Source: an uncultured Acidimicrobiales bacterium
GTDB taxonomy: Bacteria > Actinomycetota > Acidimicrobiia > Acidimicrobiales > SZUA-35
Direction of reading: 5' to 3'
Length of the DNA: 47,733 nucleotides
Assembly: GCA_938029215.1 (NCBI GenBank)
Contig: CALHFG010000015.1
Span: 78,393 to 126,125 of the forward strand
A program made the position numbers and the translations under genes. Position 1 is the stretch's first letter, and the number at the start of each line of letters is the position of its first letter. Positions 22,946 through 32,568 of this stretch are shown in pieces. The notes under the pieces are model-generated. The model was not told where the DNA came from. It worked only from the letters and a program-made list of their open reading frames with translations, and made no database searches.

Positions 22946-25900
22946 ATGCATCTAAAGACGCTGTCGATCAAGGGGTTCAAGTCCTTCGCTGACCACGCGA
23001 CACTCGACCTTGAGGACGGCATCACCGTCGTCGTCGGGCCAAACGGCAGCGGAAAGAGCAACGTTGTTGACGCCATTGCATGGGTCCTGGGCGCCCAGGC
23101 CCCCAGCGCCGTGCGGTCGGCCAAGATGGAGGATGTCATCTTCGCCGGAACCCAGCAGAAGGCGGCGCTGGGTCGCGCGGAAGTGTCGCTGACCATCGAC
23201 AACGCCGATGGCGCACTACCTATCGAGTTTTCCGAAGTGACGATTACTCGAACCCTGTTCCGATCCGGCGAATCCGACTACAAGATCAACGGCGCAAGCT
23301 GTCGTCTGCTCGATATCACCGAGCTGTTGTCGGACAGCGGCGTTGGCCGGCAGCAGCACGTCATCGTTTCCCAGGGCCAAATCGACGCGGTGCTCAACAG
23401 CCGGCCCGAAGATCGCCGGTCCGTGATCGAGGAAGCCGCCGGGGTACTGAAGTATCGCAAGCGCAAGGAACGGGCCGAGCGCCGGCTCAACTCGACCGAG
23501 GAGAACCTCAACCGAGTCGCCGATCTCGTGCGCGAGGTGAAGCGTCAGCTCCGCCCCCTCGAGAAGCAGGCTGATGCTGCGCGACGCCATGGAGCGGTCC
23601 TGGCCGAAGCAACCACCCTTCGGACCTATCTGGTCGGTCGGGAACTGGCGGCGCTTACCAACAAGCTTGAAGCCCACAAGCGAGACCGTTTGAGTGCCGC
23701 AACCAGCGAGACAGAGCTGCAGCGCGAGTTGGCACGGCTCGATGCCCTCATCCTCGACGGAGAGGCCGAACTTGCAGCCCTCGGCGGCTCTGAGGTCGAC
23801 GACGTGCTGAGTCGTGCTCGTTCGGTTCGCGAACGCATCATCGGTCAAACCAACGTGGTGTCCGAGCGACGTCGGCGGCTCGAAGGCGAACTTCAGGCAG
23901 CGGTCGACGAGGGTCTCGTCGCCTCGCTTGAGGCGGAGTCTGCACGGCTCGTTGATGACCTGGCCGTCGTCGACAGCGAGGCCGAGGCCCTCGCCCCCGA
24001 ATGGGAGCAGGCGAAGGCTTCGATGAAGTCTCTCGAGGCCGATCGTGCTGGGTTCGAACAGCAGTGGGGCGACGGCGTCACACCGGTGGGCAACGAAGCA
24101 GCCGAAGTACGAGCACAGGTCAGCGCACTCGAGTCGGCCTCGGAGCGAGATCGGGCCGAAGACACTCGGCTCAACGAGCAGATCTCGGGTCTCTCCGCCC
24201 GACGCGATCGCCTGATCGGTGAGAAGAACGATGCCGATTCGCTCATCGAGTCGGCCGGGCAGGTGTCAGAGGGCATTCAGCACGATCTGAACGCCGCCAA
24301 CGCTGCTCTGGTGGAGGCCGAAGCGGCCCTGCGTGCCGCCAACGAGTCTCGCCGGGCGGCCGATGAAGAGTTCAGTCGGTGGCAAGCCCGTGCCGACGCG
24401 CTCACGCAAGCACTCGAGGAAGCACGAAACCGTGCCGGGGTCGACACGCTGTCCGGCAGCCAGGGGGTGCTCGGCACCCTCCTTGACCTGATCGCAGTAG
24501 ATGAAGGATGGGAAGGGGCGGTGGAGGCGGCGGCGTCCGAAGCCCTCCAGGCAGTGCTTGTCGATTCCGACTCCAACGCCCGCAGCGCGTTGCAATCGCT
24601 GTCGGCCGCAGAGGTTTCCGGCGCCGTGCTGCCGCTCGGTCTGTCCGACACGGCGAGTCCACCCACGATCCCTACCGCTGACGGATTGCGGTCGCTGCGT
24701 TCATTGGTCAACGCTGACCGGCACGACGTCAAGGCTCTCCTCGACCAGTTGCTGGGCGGGATCGTTGCCATCGAGGGCGACTGGAGTGAGGCCGCTGACC
24801 TCAGCACCCGTCACGGTGTCACTGTCGTTACCCAGGCCGGAGATCGAATTGGGCCGAACGGCTGGAGACTCGCAGGAGACCAAAGCGGGGCCACCGGTGC
24901 CGCACGGAGCGAAGCGGTTGCCGAGGCGGAAGCGGCTAAGGCAGCCCAATCAGAAGCTGTAGCGGCGGTAGAAACGGCTGAGGGTCAGCTCCTGCTGACC
25001 GGTGAAACTCAACGCAGTGCCGAGGTCGCCCATCGCGAGCACGAGGCGTCGGTTGCCAATGCTCGGTCGGTGGTGGAGCGAACCTCTACCGAGCTTGAAG
25101 AGATCGAAGAGTCCCGCCAACAGTTGTCTCGTCAGCGCTATGAGATCAGCGAACGTGCCGATGCGGATCGAAAGAAATTGGCATCCCTACAGCTCGCTCT
25201 TCCCGGCCTAGAGGCCGACGAGAAGGCGCTTCTCGACAAGGCCCAGACCGTGGCTGAGGCCCGAGCCGAGCTAGAAGAGAAGGCGGCACTCGTCGCATCG
25301 GTGCGAAGCGATCTGAGCATCCGTCAAGCAGGAATCGGCGAACGCCGCGACATGATCACTACTCGCCAGGCCGAGATTGAACGGCGCTTGGAGCGACTGG
25401 TTTCTGAGCGGGATGAGGCTCGGGCTCGCCGAGAGGTGATCCAAGGTGCGCTCGATCGAGTGAAGGACCTCACCCAACAGCTCTTCTCCAAGCGGGGAAC
25501 CGTCGACTCGTGGTTGTCAGACCTCGACGTCGTCAGCCGCGCCCAGAGCGAAGCCGCCCGCGAGGTCGGGTCCCGGCTGAGCATGCAGCGGGGCGAGCGG
25601 CAGAAGGCCGAACGACAGCTCGAAGAAACCCGAGCCCGCAAGAACCGGGTCGACCTGTCCGAGGCCGAAGACAAAGTGCGGTTGGAGGCCCTTACCGAAA
25701 CGATACGCCGAGACCTCGACATCGAACCGCACACGGCAATGGAGGCCGAGCAGCCCCATGTGGAATCGGGTCAGTCGCCCGAAGCCAGGCTCCGAGACCT
25801 TGACCGCGAACTGAAGGCGATGGGTCCGATCAATCCATTGGCCCTCGAGGAGTTTGAGGAGCTCAAGGAGCGCTACGAATTCGTCAGCGGCCAGATGGAA

Positions 25901-26473
25901 GATGTCAAGACGTCTCGTAAGGAGCTGGTGAGCCTCATTCGGGAAATTGACGAACAAATCGTTGGTGTCTTCACCGCTGCGTACGCCGATGTGGCCGCGA
26001 ACTTCACCGACCTGTTCTCCAAACTGTTCCCCGGGGGCAAGGGACAGGTCATTCTCACCAACCCCGATGATCTGTTGAACACCGGAATCGAGATTGAGGC
26101 TAAACCCTCGGGCAAGAACGTCAAGAAGCTTTCGCTTCTGTCCGGTGGTGAACGGTCGCTCACCGCTCTGGGCTTCTTGTTCGCAGTGTTCCGCTCGCGC
26201 CCCTCTCCGTTCTATGTGATGGATGAGGTCGAGGCGGCTCTTGACGACTTCAACCTCAACCGGTTCCTCACGCTGGTGCAGGAATTCCGCGACGATGCGC
26301 AGCTCATCATCGTGAGCCACCAGAAGCGAACCATGGAGGCCGCAGACGTCCTCTACGGCGTGTCGATGAAGCCAGGTCAGAGTTCCAAGGTGGTAAGCGA
26401 GAAGGTGAAGAACCCCCGCCGACAGGTCATCGACCTGCGCGAACCCGCGCCGGCTGCGGTCGATATTACCTAG
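22946..26473 (+). CDS. smc: Chromosome segregation protein SMC
   Basis: The protein has 1175 residues from the ATG at 22946, giving the family start MHLKTLSIKGFKSFAD. Walker A is GPNGSGKS at 31-38. Two long coiled coils flank a hinge around residues 505-650 (VLGTLLDLIAVDEGWEGAVE and following). The C-terminal head has the signature LSGGERSLTA (about 1065) and Walker B FYVMDEVEAALDD (about 1091). It is the ATPase of condensin and compacts and segregates the chromosome. TAGGAT lies nine bases before the ATG. Its customary neighbour ftsY is displaced by over 9 kb. Confidence 0.98.
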   Translation: MHLKTLSIKGFKSFADHATLDLEDGITVVVGPNGSGKSNVVDAIAWVLGAQAPSAVRSAKMEDVIFAGTQQKAALGRAEVSLTIDNADGALPIEFSEVTITRTLFRSGESDYKINGASCRLLDITELLSDSGVGRQQHVIVSQGQIDAVLNSRPEDRRSVIEEAAGVLKYRKRKERAERRLNSTEENLNRVADLVREVKRQLRPLEKQADAARRHGAVLAEATTLRTYLVGRELAALTNKLEAHKRDRLSAATSETELQRELARLDALILDGEAELAALGGSEVDDVLSRARSVRERIIGQTNVVSERRRRLEGELQAAVDEGLVASLEAESARLVDDLAVVDSEAEALAPEWEQAKASMKSLEADRAGFEQQWGDGVTPVGNEAAEVRAQVSALESASERDRAEDTRLNEQISGLSARRDRLIGEKNDADSLIESAGQVSEGIQHDLNAANAALVEAEAALRAANESRRAADEEFSRWQARADALTQALEEARNRAGVDTLSGSQGVLGTLLDLIAVDEGWEGAVEAAASEALQAVLVDSDSNARSALQSLSAAEVSGAVLPLGLSDTASPPTIPTADGLRSLRSLVNADRHDVKALLDQLLGGIVAIEGDWSEAADLSTRHGVTVVTQAGDRIGPNGWRLAGDQSGATGAARSEAVAEAEAAKAAQSEAVAAVETAEGQLLLTGETQRSAEVAHREHEASVANARSVVERTSTELEEIEESRQQLSRQRYEISERADADRKKLASLQLALPGLEADEKALLDKAQTVAEARAELEEKAALVASVRSDLSIRQAGIGERRDMITTRQAEIERRLERLVSERDEARARREVIQGALDRVKDLTQQLFSKRGTVDSWLSDLDVVSRAQSEAAREVGSRLSMQRGERQKAERQLEETRARKNRVDLSEAEDKVRLEALTETIRRDLDIEPHTAMEAEQPHVESGQSPEARLRDLDRELKAMGPINPLALEEFEELKERYEFVSGQMEDVKTSRKELVSLIREIDEQIVGVFTAAYADVAANFTDLFSKLFPGGKGQVILTNPDDLLNTGIEIEAKPSGKNVKKLSLLSGGERSLTALGFLFAVFRSRPSPFYVMDEVEAALDDFNLNRFLTLVQEFRDDAQLIIVSHQKRTMEAADVLYGVSMKPGQSSKVVSEKVKNPRRQVIDLREPAPAAVDIT

Positions 26474-26513
26474 CTTCGGCAAATACTCAGCCGCCCTAAC
26501 TCGGCATAGAAGC

Positions 26514-26519
26514 TACGCT
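26514..26519 (+). promoter_or_regulatory. Leaderless-type -10 box of the methyltransferase gene
   Basis: TACGCT is followed by CCCGGC and the GTG at 26526. No Shine-Dalgarno is present. Confidence 0.55.
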
Positions 26520-26525
26520 CCCGGC

Positions 26526-27218
26526 GTGACGACGCGACCTCGTGACAGCTTCTACCAATTCCTCGATTTCAATAGTCCGATGTCCGGTGAGACAGCCGAC
26601 CGGCTCGTGGCGGAGGTCTCGGCCCACCAGCCGTCGTCGGTGTTGGACATAGGATGTGGCTGGGCCGAACTTCTGTTGCGCATTCTGCGGGCCTGCCCGG
26701 GCGCCGTGGGACACGGGATCGATCACGAGCATCGTCACATCGAGCGCGCTCGGCAGAACGCGAAGCAGCGGTCACTGCTTGATCGGCTGAGCTTCGCCAC
26801 AACCCTTGCCGATTGCGAGCCACACGATCTTGTTCTGTGCGTTGGGTCCGAGCACGTTATTGGATCCCGCTCCGAGGCCCTGAGATCAATCCGGCCTCTC
26901 GTTCGGCCCGGGGGCCGGGCCGTGTTTGGCACGCTCTTCTGGCAGGAGCAGCCGCTACCTCATGTATTGGAGGACTTCGGCGAGCTGCCCGAGCTTGAGC
27001 AACTGATCTCTCAGATTGTCGATCTGGACTGGATTGTGGAGCGTCGGTCCGTAGCATCCTTCAGTGATTGGGACACGTTCGAATATGGGTTCGCAGCGGA
27101 CTGGGAAGTGGAGCCCGGCCGCATCAGCGATCAAGCGGCAAAATATCGGGCTGCTTACCTCGAGCGTCGAGGGGTGCTTGGCTTTGTGAACCTCACGCTC
27201 ACGAGATCCGACGGTTAG
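26526..27218 (+). CDS. Class I SAM-dependent methyltransferase
   Basis: The protein has 230 residues. VLDIGCGWAELLLR (about 39-52) is the S-adenosylmethionine-binding motif I. GIDHEHRHIERAR gives the acidic second-strand motif. VLCVGSEHVIGS and PGGRAVFGTLFW complete the Rossmann core. It resembles small-molecule methyltransferases, with an EQPLP segment after the core. The substrate is unknown. The GTG start is supported by TACGCT six bases ahead. Its stop overlaps that of the convergent VWA gene by four bases (TTAG). Confidence 0.85.
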   Translation: MTTRPRDSFYQFLDFNSPMSGETADRLVAEVSAHQPSSVLDIGCGWAELLLRILRACPGAVGHGIDHEHRHIERARQNAKQRSLLDRLSFATTLADCEPHDLVLCVGSEHVIGSRSEALRSIRPLVRPGGRAVFGTLFWQEQPLPHVLEDFGELPELEQLISQIVDLDWIVERRSVASFSDWDTFEYGFAADWEVEPGRISDQAAKYRAAYLERRGVLGFVNLTLTRSDG

Positions 27219-28222
27219 ATCAGCCGTTGGAACCACCACAGGCTGAGACCTGCGGCCACGATCGTGAGGAGCGCCGCGAGGGCTGCGAACCACTCGGCGA
27301 TCTCGGTGAACTCGGTGTCGGAGCCCACGGCCGAACCAATGTCGGCATACACCGACTCGAGTTCTGCCAGGGACGAGGCCTGAAAGTACAGGCCGCCAGT
27401 TTCGTCGGCGATCCGTTGAAGGTTTTCCTCGGCCACGGGAACCTCGATGAGGAACTGTTCAACCACAGCGGTGGTGGGGTCGTCGTACAGGATGGTGCCC
27501 GTCGGCGTACCAAACGAGATCGTCGAGACGGTGATGCCGGCTTCCAATGCTGCGGCTATCGCCTCCTCGTCGGGCCGTCCTCTGGTGGTGGTGCCGTCGG
27601 ACAGGAGCACGATGGTGCTCGGTGGGATCGTGCCCGCCTCATCGAGCGGGGCACTCAACAATGCGTCGAGGGAGGTAAAGATTGCCTCACCGATGGCGGT
27701 GCTGGGCTGCAGTTCCAGGCCTTGAATCGAACGGATCACCTGAGTTCGATTGCGAGTGGGGGACACACGAACGCTGGCGGTTTCGGCGAAGCTCACCAGG
27801 CCGATGTCGAGTCCGGGCGGAAGACCATCCACAAATTCGATTGCTGCCTGCTGCGCACCGGCGAGACGGGACGGCGCTATGTCGGCGGCCTCCATCGACA
27901 GGCTCACATCTATGGCCAACATGACAACGGCTCGATCTCGCTCGACTTCCATCTCGCGCGCCGGCTCGGCCACGCCCAGAATCATGGATGCGAGCGCGAC
28001 GAGCATAAGGGCCGACGTCACATGGCGGCGCCAACCGGTTCGTCTCGGGAGCACCGACGAAAGCAGATCCGTGCTTGCCAATCTGGCCGCATATACCTTT
28101 CGCTGTCGTTGCATGAGTAGATAGACAACGATGAGGGCGGGGATCACCAGCAGCAGCCAGAGCCGCTCGGCGCTGAGGAAGCCGATGTCTAGGATCTTGA
28201 ACGGATCGATGTCGTCGTTCAT
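27215..28222 (-). CDS. BatA/BatB-like VWA-domain membrane protein
   Basis: The protein has 335 residues. Two N-terminal membrane segments (about 20-38 and 66-86) precede a VWA domain with an intact MIDAS motif, D105-V-S107-L-S109, and LLSDGTTTRG further on. A C-terminal membrane segment ends the protein. This is the Bat/aerotolerance architecture, where the VWA domain faces the periplasmic side and binds protein partners through a metal. The ATG at 28222 overlaps the DUF58 stop as TGATG. A TTG at 28225 is less likely. It is the last gene of the first MoxR cassette. Confidence 0.9.
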   Translation of the reverse strand: MNDDIDPFKILDIGFLSAERLWLLLVIPALIVVYLLMQRQRKVYAARLASTDLLSSVLPRRTGWRRHVTSALMLVALASMILGVAEPAREMEVERDRAVVMLAIDVSLSMEAADIAPSRLAGAQQAAIEFVDGLPPGLDIGLVSFAETASVRVSPTRNRTQVIRSIQGLELQPSTAIGEAIFTSLDALLSAPLDEAGTIPPSTIVLLSDGTTTRGRPDEEAIAAALEAGITVSTISFGTPTGTILYDDPTTAVVEQFLIEVPVAEENLQRIADETGGLYFQASSLAELESVYADIGSAVGSDTEFTEIAEWFAALAALLTIVAAGLSLWWFQRLI

Positions 28223-29184
28223 CAACGCCTCCTTCCGGCGGTGGCAAGAAGCCGGTGCTTGCGTTGGGCGACGAACCGGACGACGTCGTTCATCCAGTCG
28301 TGATCGGTGCGCAGTTCGATGTGGTCGATGCCCTGTCGAACGAACGAGCCGGAGATCTCTTGACGGCGAGCGGCGGCCGCGTCGGCGTATGCCTTGCGGA
28401 CTTTCGCCTTCTGAGTGGGTACCTCGATCAACTGGCCCGTGGCGGGGTCGACAACCGGCAAGAGGCCGACGTTGGGAAGCTCCATCTCGAGCGGGTCAAC
28501 GATCTCGCAGGCGATTACGTCGTGGCGCCGAGCGAGGGTTGCAATCGCATCCTGCCACCCGTCTCTCACCCGAAAATCGCTTACGACGGCGATCATGCCC
28601 CGACGTTTGGCAACCGCGCCGATTCGTCGGAGCGTCGCTTCGAGGTCGGTCACGCCCGAGCCCTCAGGTGACTGGGCTGAGGCCACCTGGTGCAGTAGGT
28701 GCATCAGATGTTTGCGTGAGCCTCGAGGCGCTATGACCTGTTCGCCGATCGGCCCCGTGAGAATCGCTCCGATTCGATTGCCATCGCGTTGGGTGAGAAA
28801 CCCGACCGAAGCGACAGCCGCCAGCGCCAGATCTCTCTTCTCCCGGCCCGCCGATCCCATTCCGAGTCGAGCGCCGTTGTCGACAATGACCCAGGTTTCG
28901 AGCTCGCGTTCGGCGATCGTCTGCCGAATATGTGCCTCGGAGAGACGGGCCGTAACGTTCCAGTCGATCCGGCGAATATCGTCGCCCGGCTCGTACCGCC
29001 GGGTCTCGCCCAACTCCGAGCCGTGTCCGGGCACGAGACCCTTGTGATCCCCGTGCAAGAGCCCATCGAGGCGCCGCGTGACGTCGAGTTCCAACTTTCG
29101 TAACGTCGAGCGGGCGTCGGCGGCAACCTGTTCCACGGTCGCGCTCGATCCCGAAGGCGCTGCCTTCCTGGACACTCGACTCAC
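28222..29184 (-). CDS. DUF58 protein, first copy (MIDAS degenerate)
   Basis: The protein has 320 residues. ELGETRRYEPGDDIRRIDWNVTAR (about 57-80) carries the YxPGDDxRxIDW family signature. The VWA-like domain that follows has VDNGARLG where intact members have D-x-S-x-S: D102 stays but both serines are replaced, so metal binding is doubtful. The GTG start overlaps the MoxR stop as GTGA. The family acts with MoxR ATPases and VWA partners, probably in protein-complex assembly at the membrane. Confidence 0.9.
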   Translation of the reverse strand: MSRVSRKAAPSGSSATVEQVAADARSTLRKLELDVTRRLDGLLHGDHKGLVPGHGSELGETRRYEPGDDIRRIDWNVTARLSEAHIRQTIAERELETWVIVDNGARLGMGSAGREKRDLALAAVASVGFLTQRDGNRIGAILTGPIGEQVIAPRGSRKHLMHLLHQVASAQSPEGSGVTDLEATLRRIGAVAKRRGMIAVVSDFRVRDGWQDAIATLARRHDVIACEIVDPLEMELPNVGLLPVVDPATGQLIEVPTQKAKVRKAYADAAAARRQEISGSFVRQGIDHIELRTDHDWMNDVVRFVAQRKHRLLATAGRRR

Positions 29185-30464
29185 GGAGCCGGGTGATCCT
29201 CGGGCGAGGAGATGATCTGTGGGGTCCCTGCGGGTCCGGGTGGATTGTTGTCGGCACCGGCTTTGTCGACCGAGGTTGGTGCGCCAGGGTCGATTGGCAT
29301 CGCAGGCGCAGCGAACGCGTCGGGCTGACCGCTTGCTCCGGAGCGAAGCATGGACGAAAGATCCTGTGTCGGGTCGGTGCTGCCGGCTCGGACCGGATCG
29401 CCGGGAAGCACCGGGCGAGCTGCAGCCGCCATCGCCGAGGCTGACCCGTTCTGGCCCGGCAGATCAGTGCGGGCGGTGGTCACATCGGCGGCTGGGACGA
29501 CGCTCAACAAACGATTCAGAATGTCGTCGGCGGTGCGGTCTTCGGCCAGCGCCTCGTAGGTGAGCATCAGGCGGTGTCGAAGGACGTCGCGCGCCACGTC
29601 GAATACGTCTTGGGGGAGTGCGTAGCCGCGGCCCCGCATAAGGGCCAAGGCTCGCGCCGCGTCGATGAGACCAAGAGTGGCGCGAGGGCTTACACCGAAG
29701 TCGATCAGCGGGGCAAGTTCAGGCAGGCCGCGCAGTTCGGGTTCACGAGTAGCCATCACGAGGTCGACTGCGTACTGAGCCACCCCGGTGTCTACATAAA
29801 CCCGCCCGGCTAGTTCCTGTAGCTCAACCAGACGATCCGGATTGATTACCGTCTGCGTCCGCGCGACCCCCTGGGGTACGCCCGCCGCTCCTGATCGCCG
29901 CACGATCTCGAGCTCTTCGGCAGGTGACGGATAGTTGACTACAACCTTCATCAGGAAACGATCTCGCTGTGCCTCTGGCAGCGTGTAGACGCCCTCGGAC
30001 TCCACCGGGTTTTGGGTAGCGAGAACAAGGAACGGGGTCGGCATGGGTCGGGTCTCGCCCGCGATGCTCACCTGACGCTCCGCCATGACCTCCAACAGGG
30101 CACTCTGCACCTTTGCAGGGGCCCGATTGATTTCGTCGGTGAGGAGGAAGTTGGCAAAGACGGGGCCCCACTCGATATCGAAGCTCTCATCGCTGCCGCG
30201 CCAGATCCGAGTGCCGGTGAGATCGGAAGGGAGGAGATCGGGCGTGAACTGCAGTCGGGCGAAGCTTCCCCCGATCACATCGGCGAGGGTTGATACCGCC
30301 AGGGTCTTGGCGACACCGGGGAGTCCTTCGAGCAGGATGTGGCCCCGAGACAACACCGCAACGAGGAGGCGTTCGACCATGTGGTCCTGGCCGACGATGA
30401 CCTTCTTCACTTCGAAGGCGATTCGTTCCAGTTCAGCAGCGGCGGATTGGTGCTCGGTTGTCAC
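29181..30464 (-). CDS. MoxR-family AAA+ ATPase, first copy, with disordered tail
   Basis: The protein has 427 residues. Walker A is GLPGVAKT at 47-54. Further marks are FTPDLLPSDLTG, the Walker B region FLLTDEINRAPAK, ATQNPVESEGVYTLPEAQRDRF (sensor 1 and arginine finger region) and GVSPRATLGL (sensor 2). The core ends near residue 325. The last 100 residues are rich in Pro, Ala, Ser and Gly and are absent from the second copy in this window. It probably works as a chaperone-like ATPase for the DUF58/VWA partners. The GTG start is preceded by CACAAT, six bases off. Confidence 0.93.
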   Translation of the reverse strand: MTTEHQSAAAELERIAFEVKKVIVGQDHMVERLLVAVLSRGHILLEGLPGVAKTLAVSTLADVIGGSFARLQFTPDLLPSDLTGTRIWRGSDESFDIEWGPVFANFLLTDEINRAPAKVQSALLEVMAERQVSIAGETRPMPTPFLVLATQNPVESEGVYTLPEAQRDRFLMKVVVNYPSPAEELEIVRRSGAAGVPQGVARTQTVINPDRLVELQELAGRVYVDTGVAQYAVDLVMATREPELRGLPELAPLIDFGVSPRATLGLIDAARALALMRGRGYALPQDVFDVARDVLRHRLMLTYEALAEDRTADDILNRLLSVVPAADVTTARTDLPGQNGSASAMAAAARPVLPGDPVRAGSTDPTQDLSSMLRSGASGQPDAFAAPAMPIDPGAPTSVDKAGADNNPPGPAGTPQIISSPEDHPAP

Positions 30465-30558
30465 CGCTCCATTGTGTCAGGGAAGTCTGAATTTGCGCTG
30501 GCGCGGCGTTCGAAGGATCTCAGCGGTCCGGTTTACCTCGATTTGAACTGGCACCGTT

Positions 30559-30564
30559 TACTGT
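30559..30564 (+). promoter_or_regulatory. Leaderless-type -10 box of the two-component operon
   Basis: TACTGT is followed by GGGTGCA and the ATG at 30572. The divergent MoxR gene starts 107 bases away. Confidence 0.5.
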
Positions 30565-30571
30565 GGGTGCA

Positions 30572-31261
30572 ATGCGGATACTTGTTGTAGACGACGAAGT
30601 TCAGTTGGCCGAGGCCGTGGGTAAAGCGTTGCGGCGCGAAGGCTATGCGGTTGATGTTGTTCACACCGCGACCGACGCATTGGAGGTCACGACCTACACC
30701 CCCTATGACCTCATCACCCTGGATCTCACACTGCCCGATGGTGACGGTCGGGACATCTGCCGGACCATTCGCAGCCAACATGATCATCAGCCTCGAGTAT
30801 TGATGTTGACGGCCCGCGACGACATCGAAGAGCGAGTTGCCGGGCTCGACGATGGCGCCGACGACTATCTGGTGAAGCCGTTCGCGTTGCCCGAGCTCTT
30901 CGCTCGTGTCCGCACGCTGCTGCGCCGTGACACCGATGCCGTCGCAGGGTCAGAACTCGAGATCTCCGGGCTCAAACTTGACACGGCCGCACATCGGGTC
31001 ACCTGGGATGGATCGGCGATCGACATGACCGCAAAGGAGTTCGCTCTGCTGCGATACTTCATGATTCACGCCGACGATGTTCACAGCCAAGAACAACTCC
31101 TTGAACACGTCTGGGATGCCGCTGCTGATCCATTCACCAACACGGTCAGGGTGACGGTCGGAACTCTTCGTCGGAAGCTCTCCGCTGCCACCGACCGGCA
31201 GTGGATCGAGACCGTCATCGGCGCTGGCTACCGTTTCCTACGAGAGCCCGAAGCGGCCTAG
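30572..31261 (+). CDS. OmpR/PhoB-type response regulator
   Basis: The protein has 229 residues. The receiver domain starts MRILVVDDE. The phosphoacceptor is D51 in TLDLTLPDGDG, and the switch lysine is in YLVKPFALPEL. A winged-helix DNA-binding domain follows, with MTAKEFALLRYF, VTVGTLRRKL and IETVIGAGYRF. It pairs with the histidine kinase eight bases downstream. The ATG at 30572 is preferred over an in-frame GTG at 30563 because the family begins MRILVV. Its target genes are not evident. Confidence 0.95.
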   Translation: MRILVVDDEVQLAEAVGKALRREGYAVDVVHTATDALEVTTYTPYDLITLDLTLPDGDGRDICRTIRSQHDHQPRVLMLTARDDIEERVAGLDDGADDYLVKPFALPELFARVRTLLRRDTDAVAGSELEISGLKLDTAAHRVTWDGSAIDMTAKEFALLRYFMIHADDVHSQEQLLEHVWDAAADPFTNTVRVTVGTLRRKLSAATDRQWIETVIGAGYRFLREPEAA

Positions 31262-31269
31262 TTCCCCTC

Positions 31270-32415
31270 ATGGCCAAAGTTCCCGCCTTTCTCGAAACGA
31301 TCCGGTTCCGACTCTCGCTGGCCTTTGCGGTCGTCGTTTTCGCGGTCGGCTCTCTCGCTATCGCCGGCGTCTTTTTGCAGCAGAACAGCGAACTCGATGA
31401 ACCGGTCATCATGACCGAGCGGCAATTCACCATCGACGAGAACGGCGAACGGGTCCTAAAGGAAGTGATTCCGGAGAAGGAGCTCGAACGAGTTGAGATG
31501 GAACAACTCGAGCTCGACGCGTACCGCCGTGCCCTGGACCAGTTGCGCAATGCGTCGTTTGCTGCCCTCGGCGCACTTTTTCTCGGGTCCTTTGTCGCAG
31601 GATGGTTCTTGTCGGGCTGGGCGCTGAAACCCCTGCGGAGCATGACGTCGTTGGCGCAGGGTATTACGGGGTCTGATCTTGGAAAGCGCATCGGTATGAA
31701 GGGCCCCAAGGATGAGATCCGCGATATGGGCGACACCTTCGACTCGATGCTCGACCGATTGGAGGTGGCCTTTGACGATCAGCGACGTTTCGTCGCCGAA
31801 GCATCCCATGAGTTACGGAACCCACTCGCGGTCGCTCGAACCAACCTAGAGCTCGCCCTCTACGGGGGCGACGAGGAGGAGATTCGCGAAGCGGCCAAGA
31901 TCGCCCACGAAGCAACACAGCGCATGAGTGGCATGGTGGATGAACTTCTTGATCAGGCTCGGGAGTCCTTGCCGATCGTTGCCAACGACCAGCTGGACCT
32001 CGCGGAACTCGCCGACTCGGTGGCAACGGAAAATCGTGCGGCCGCTAGTCAGCGGGGGATCACCCTAGAAGTTGAGGCGGAGTCGATCACGGTGAAGGGT
32101 GATGCGCTGGCCCTCCGCCGGGCCGCCAACAATCTGCTTGCCAACGCGATTCGCTTGGCTCCGGAGGACTCGACGATCTCGATCACGGTGAACCCGCACA
32201 ACGGCAAGGCCAGTCTTGCTGTGGTCGACGAGGGTCCCGGCTTGACCGCCGAAGAACGAATCGTTGTGTTCGACCGATTCTGGCAGGGCACCAACCAAGA
32301 AGGTCGTGGCGCAGGCTTGGGTCTGGCAATCGTGAAACGGATCGCGGAACGCCATGGTGGATACGCCGAGGTGCACCCGGCCGGGCCCGGATCCCGGTTC
32401 GTTATTACTGTGTAG
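31270..32415 (+). CDS. Sensor histidine kinase
   Basis: The protein has 381 residues. TM1 (about 13-36) and TM2 (about 96-118) bracket a short extracytoplasmic loop of about 60 residues rich in Glu and Arg. A HAMP domain follows (LKPLRSMTSLAQGI). H180 in ASHELRNPLA is the phosphoacceptor. The ATPase domain has NNLLANAIRLAP (N-box), VDEGPGL (G1) and RGAGLGLAIVKR (G2). It is the partner of the upstream OmpR-type regulator. The signal is unknown; the small loop suggests membrane or ion sensing. Confidence 0.94.
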   Translation: MAKVPAFLETIRFRLSLAFAVVVFAVGSLAIAGVFLQQNSELDEPVIMTERQFTIDENGERVLKEVIPEKELERVEMEQLELDAYRRALDQLRNASFAALGALFLGSFVAGWFLSGWALKPLRSMTSLAQGITGSDLGKRIGMKGPKDEIRDMGDTFDSMLDRLEVAFDDQRRFVAEASHELRNPLAVARTNLELALYGGDEEEIREAAKIAHEATQRMSGMVDELLDQARESLPIVANDQLDLAELADSVATENRAAASQRGITLEVEAESITVKGDALALRRAANNLLANAIRLAPEDSTISITVNPHNGKASLAVVDEGPGLTAEERIVVFDRFWQGTNQEGRGAGLGLAIVKRIAERHGGYAEVHPAGPGSRFVITV

Positions 32416-32568
32416 CCGCAGACGTAAAACGCTGGGTAGTCACAGACACAGAGGCTGGGCAGTCGCGCCGTTCCACTACGGGTATCCACCGGAGTGCTTG
32501 TACCAGCATCTACTCTCAACTCGTTCGGTCATGTGTCTGTCGGCACAGTGACAATCGAAGGAGTGACC

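Noticed and set aside
27068-28120. 350-residue plus-strand frame opposite the VWA gene
   Set aside because: It is a shadow of the VWA and methyltransferase genes; its codon pattern follows from the opposite strand.
27215-30464. Reading the MoxR-DUF58-VWA cassette as a phage-defence (MoxR-VWA conflict) system
   Set aside because: The partners have the membrane-anchored Bat/DUF58 architecture of housekeeping cassettes; no effector, nuclease or toxin gene is present.
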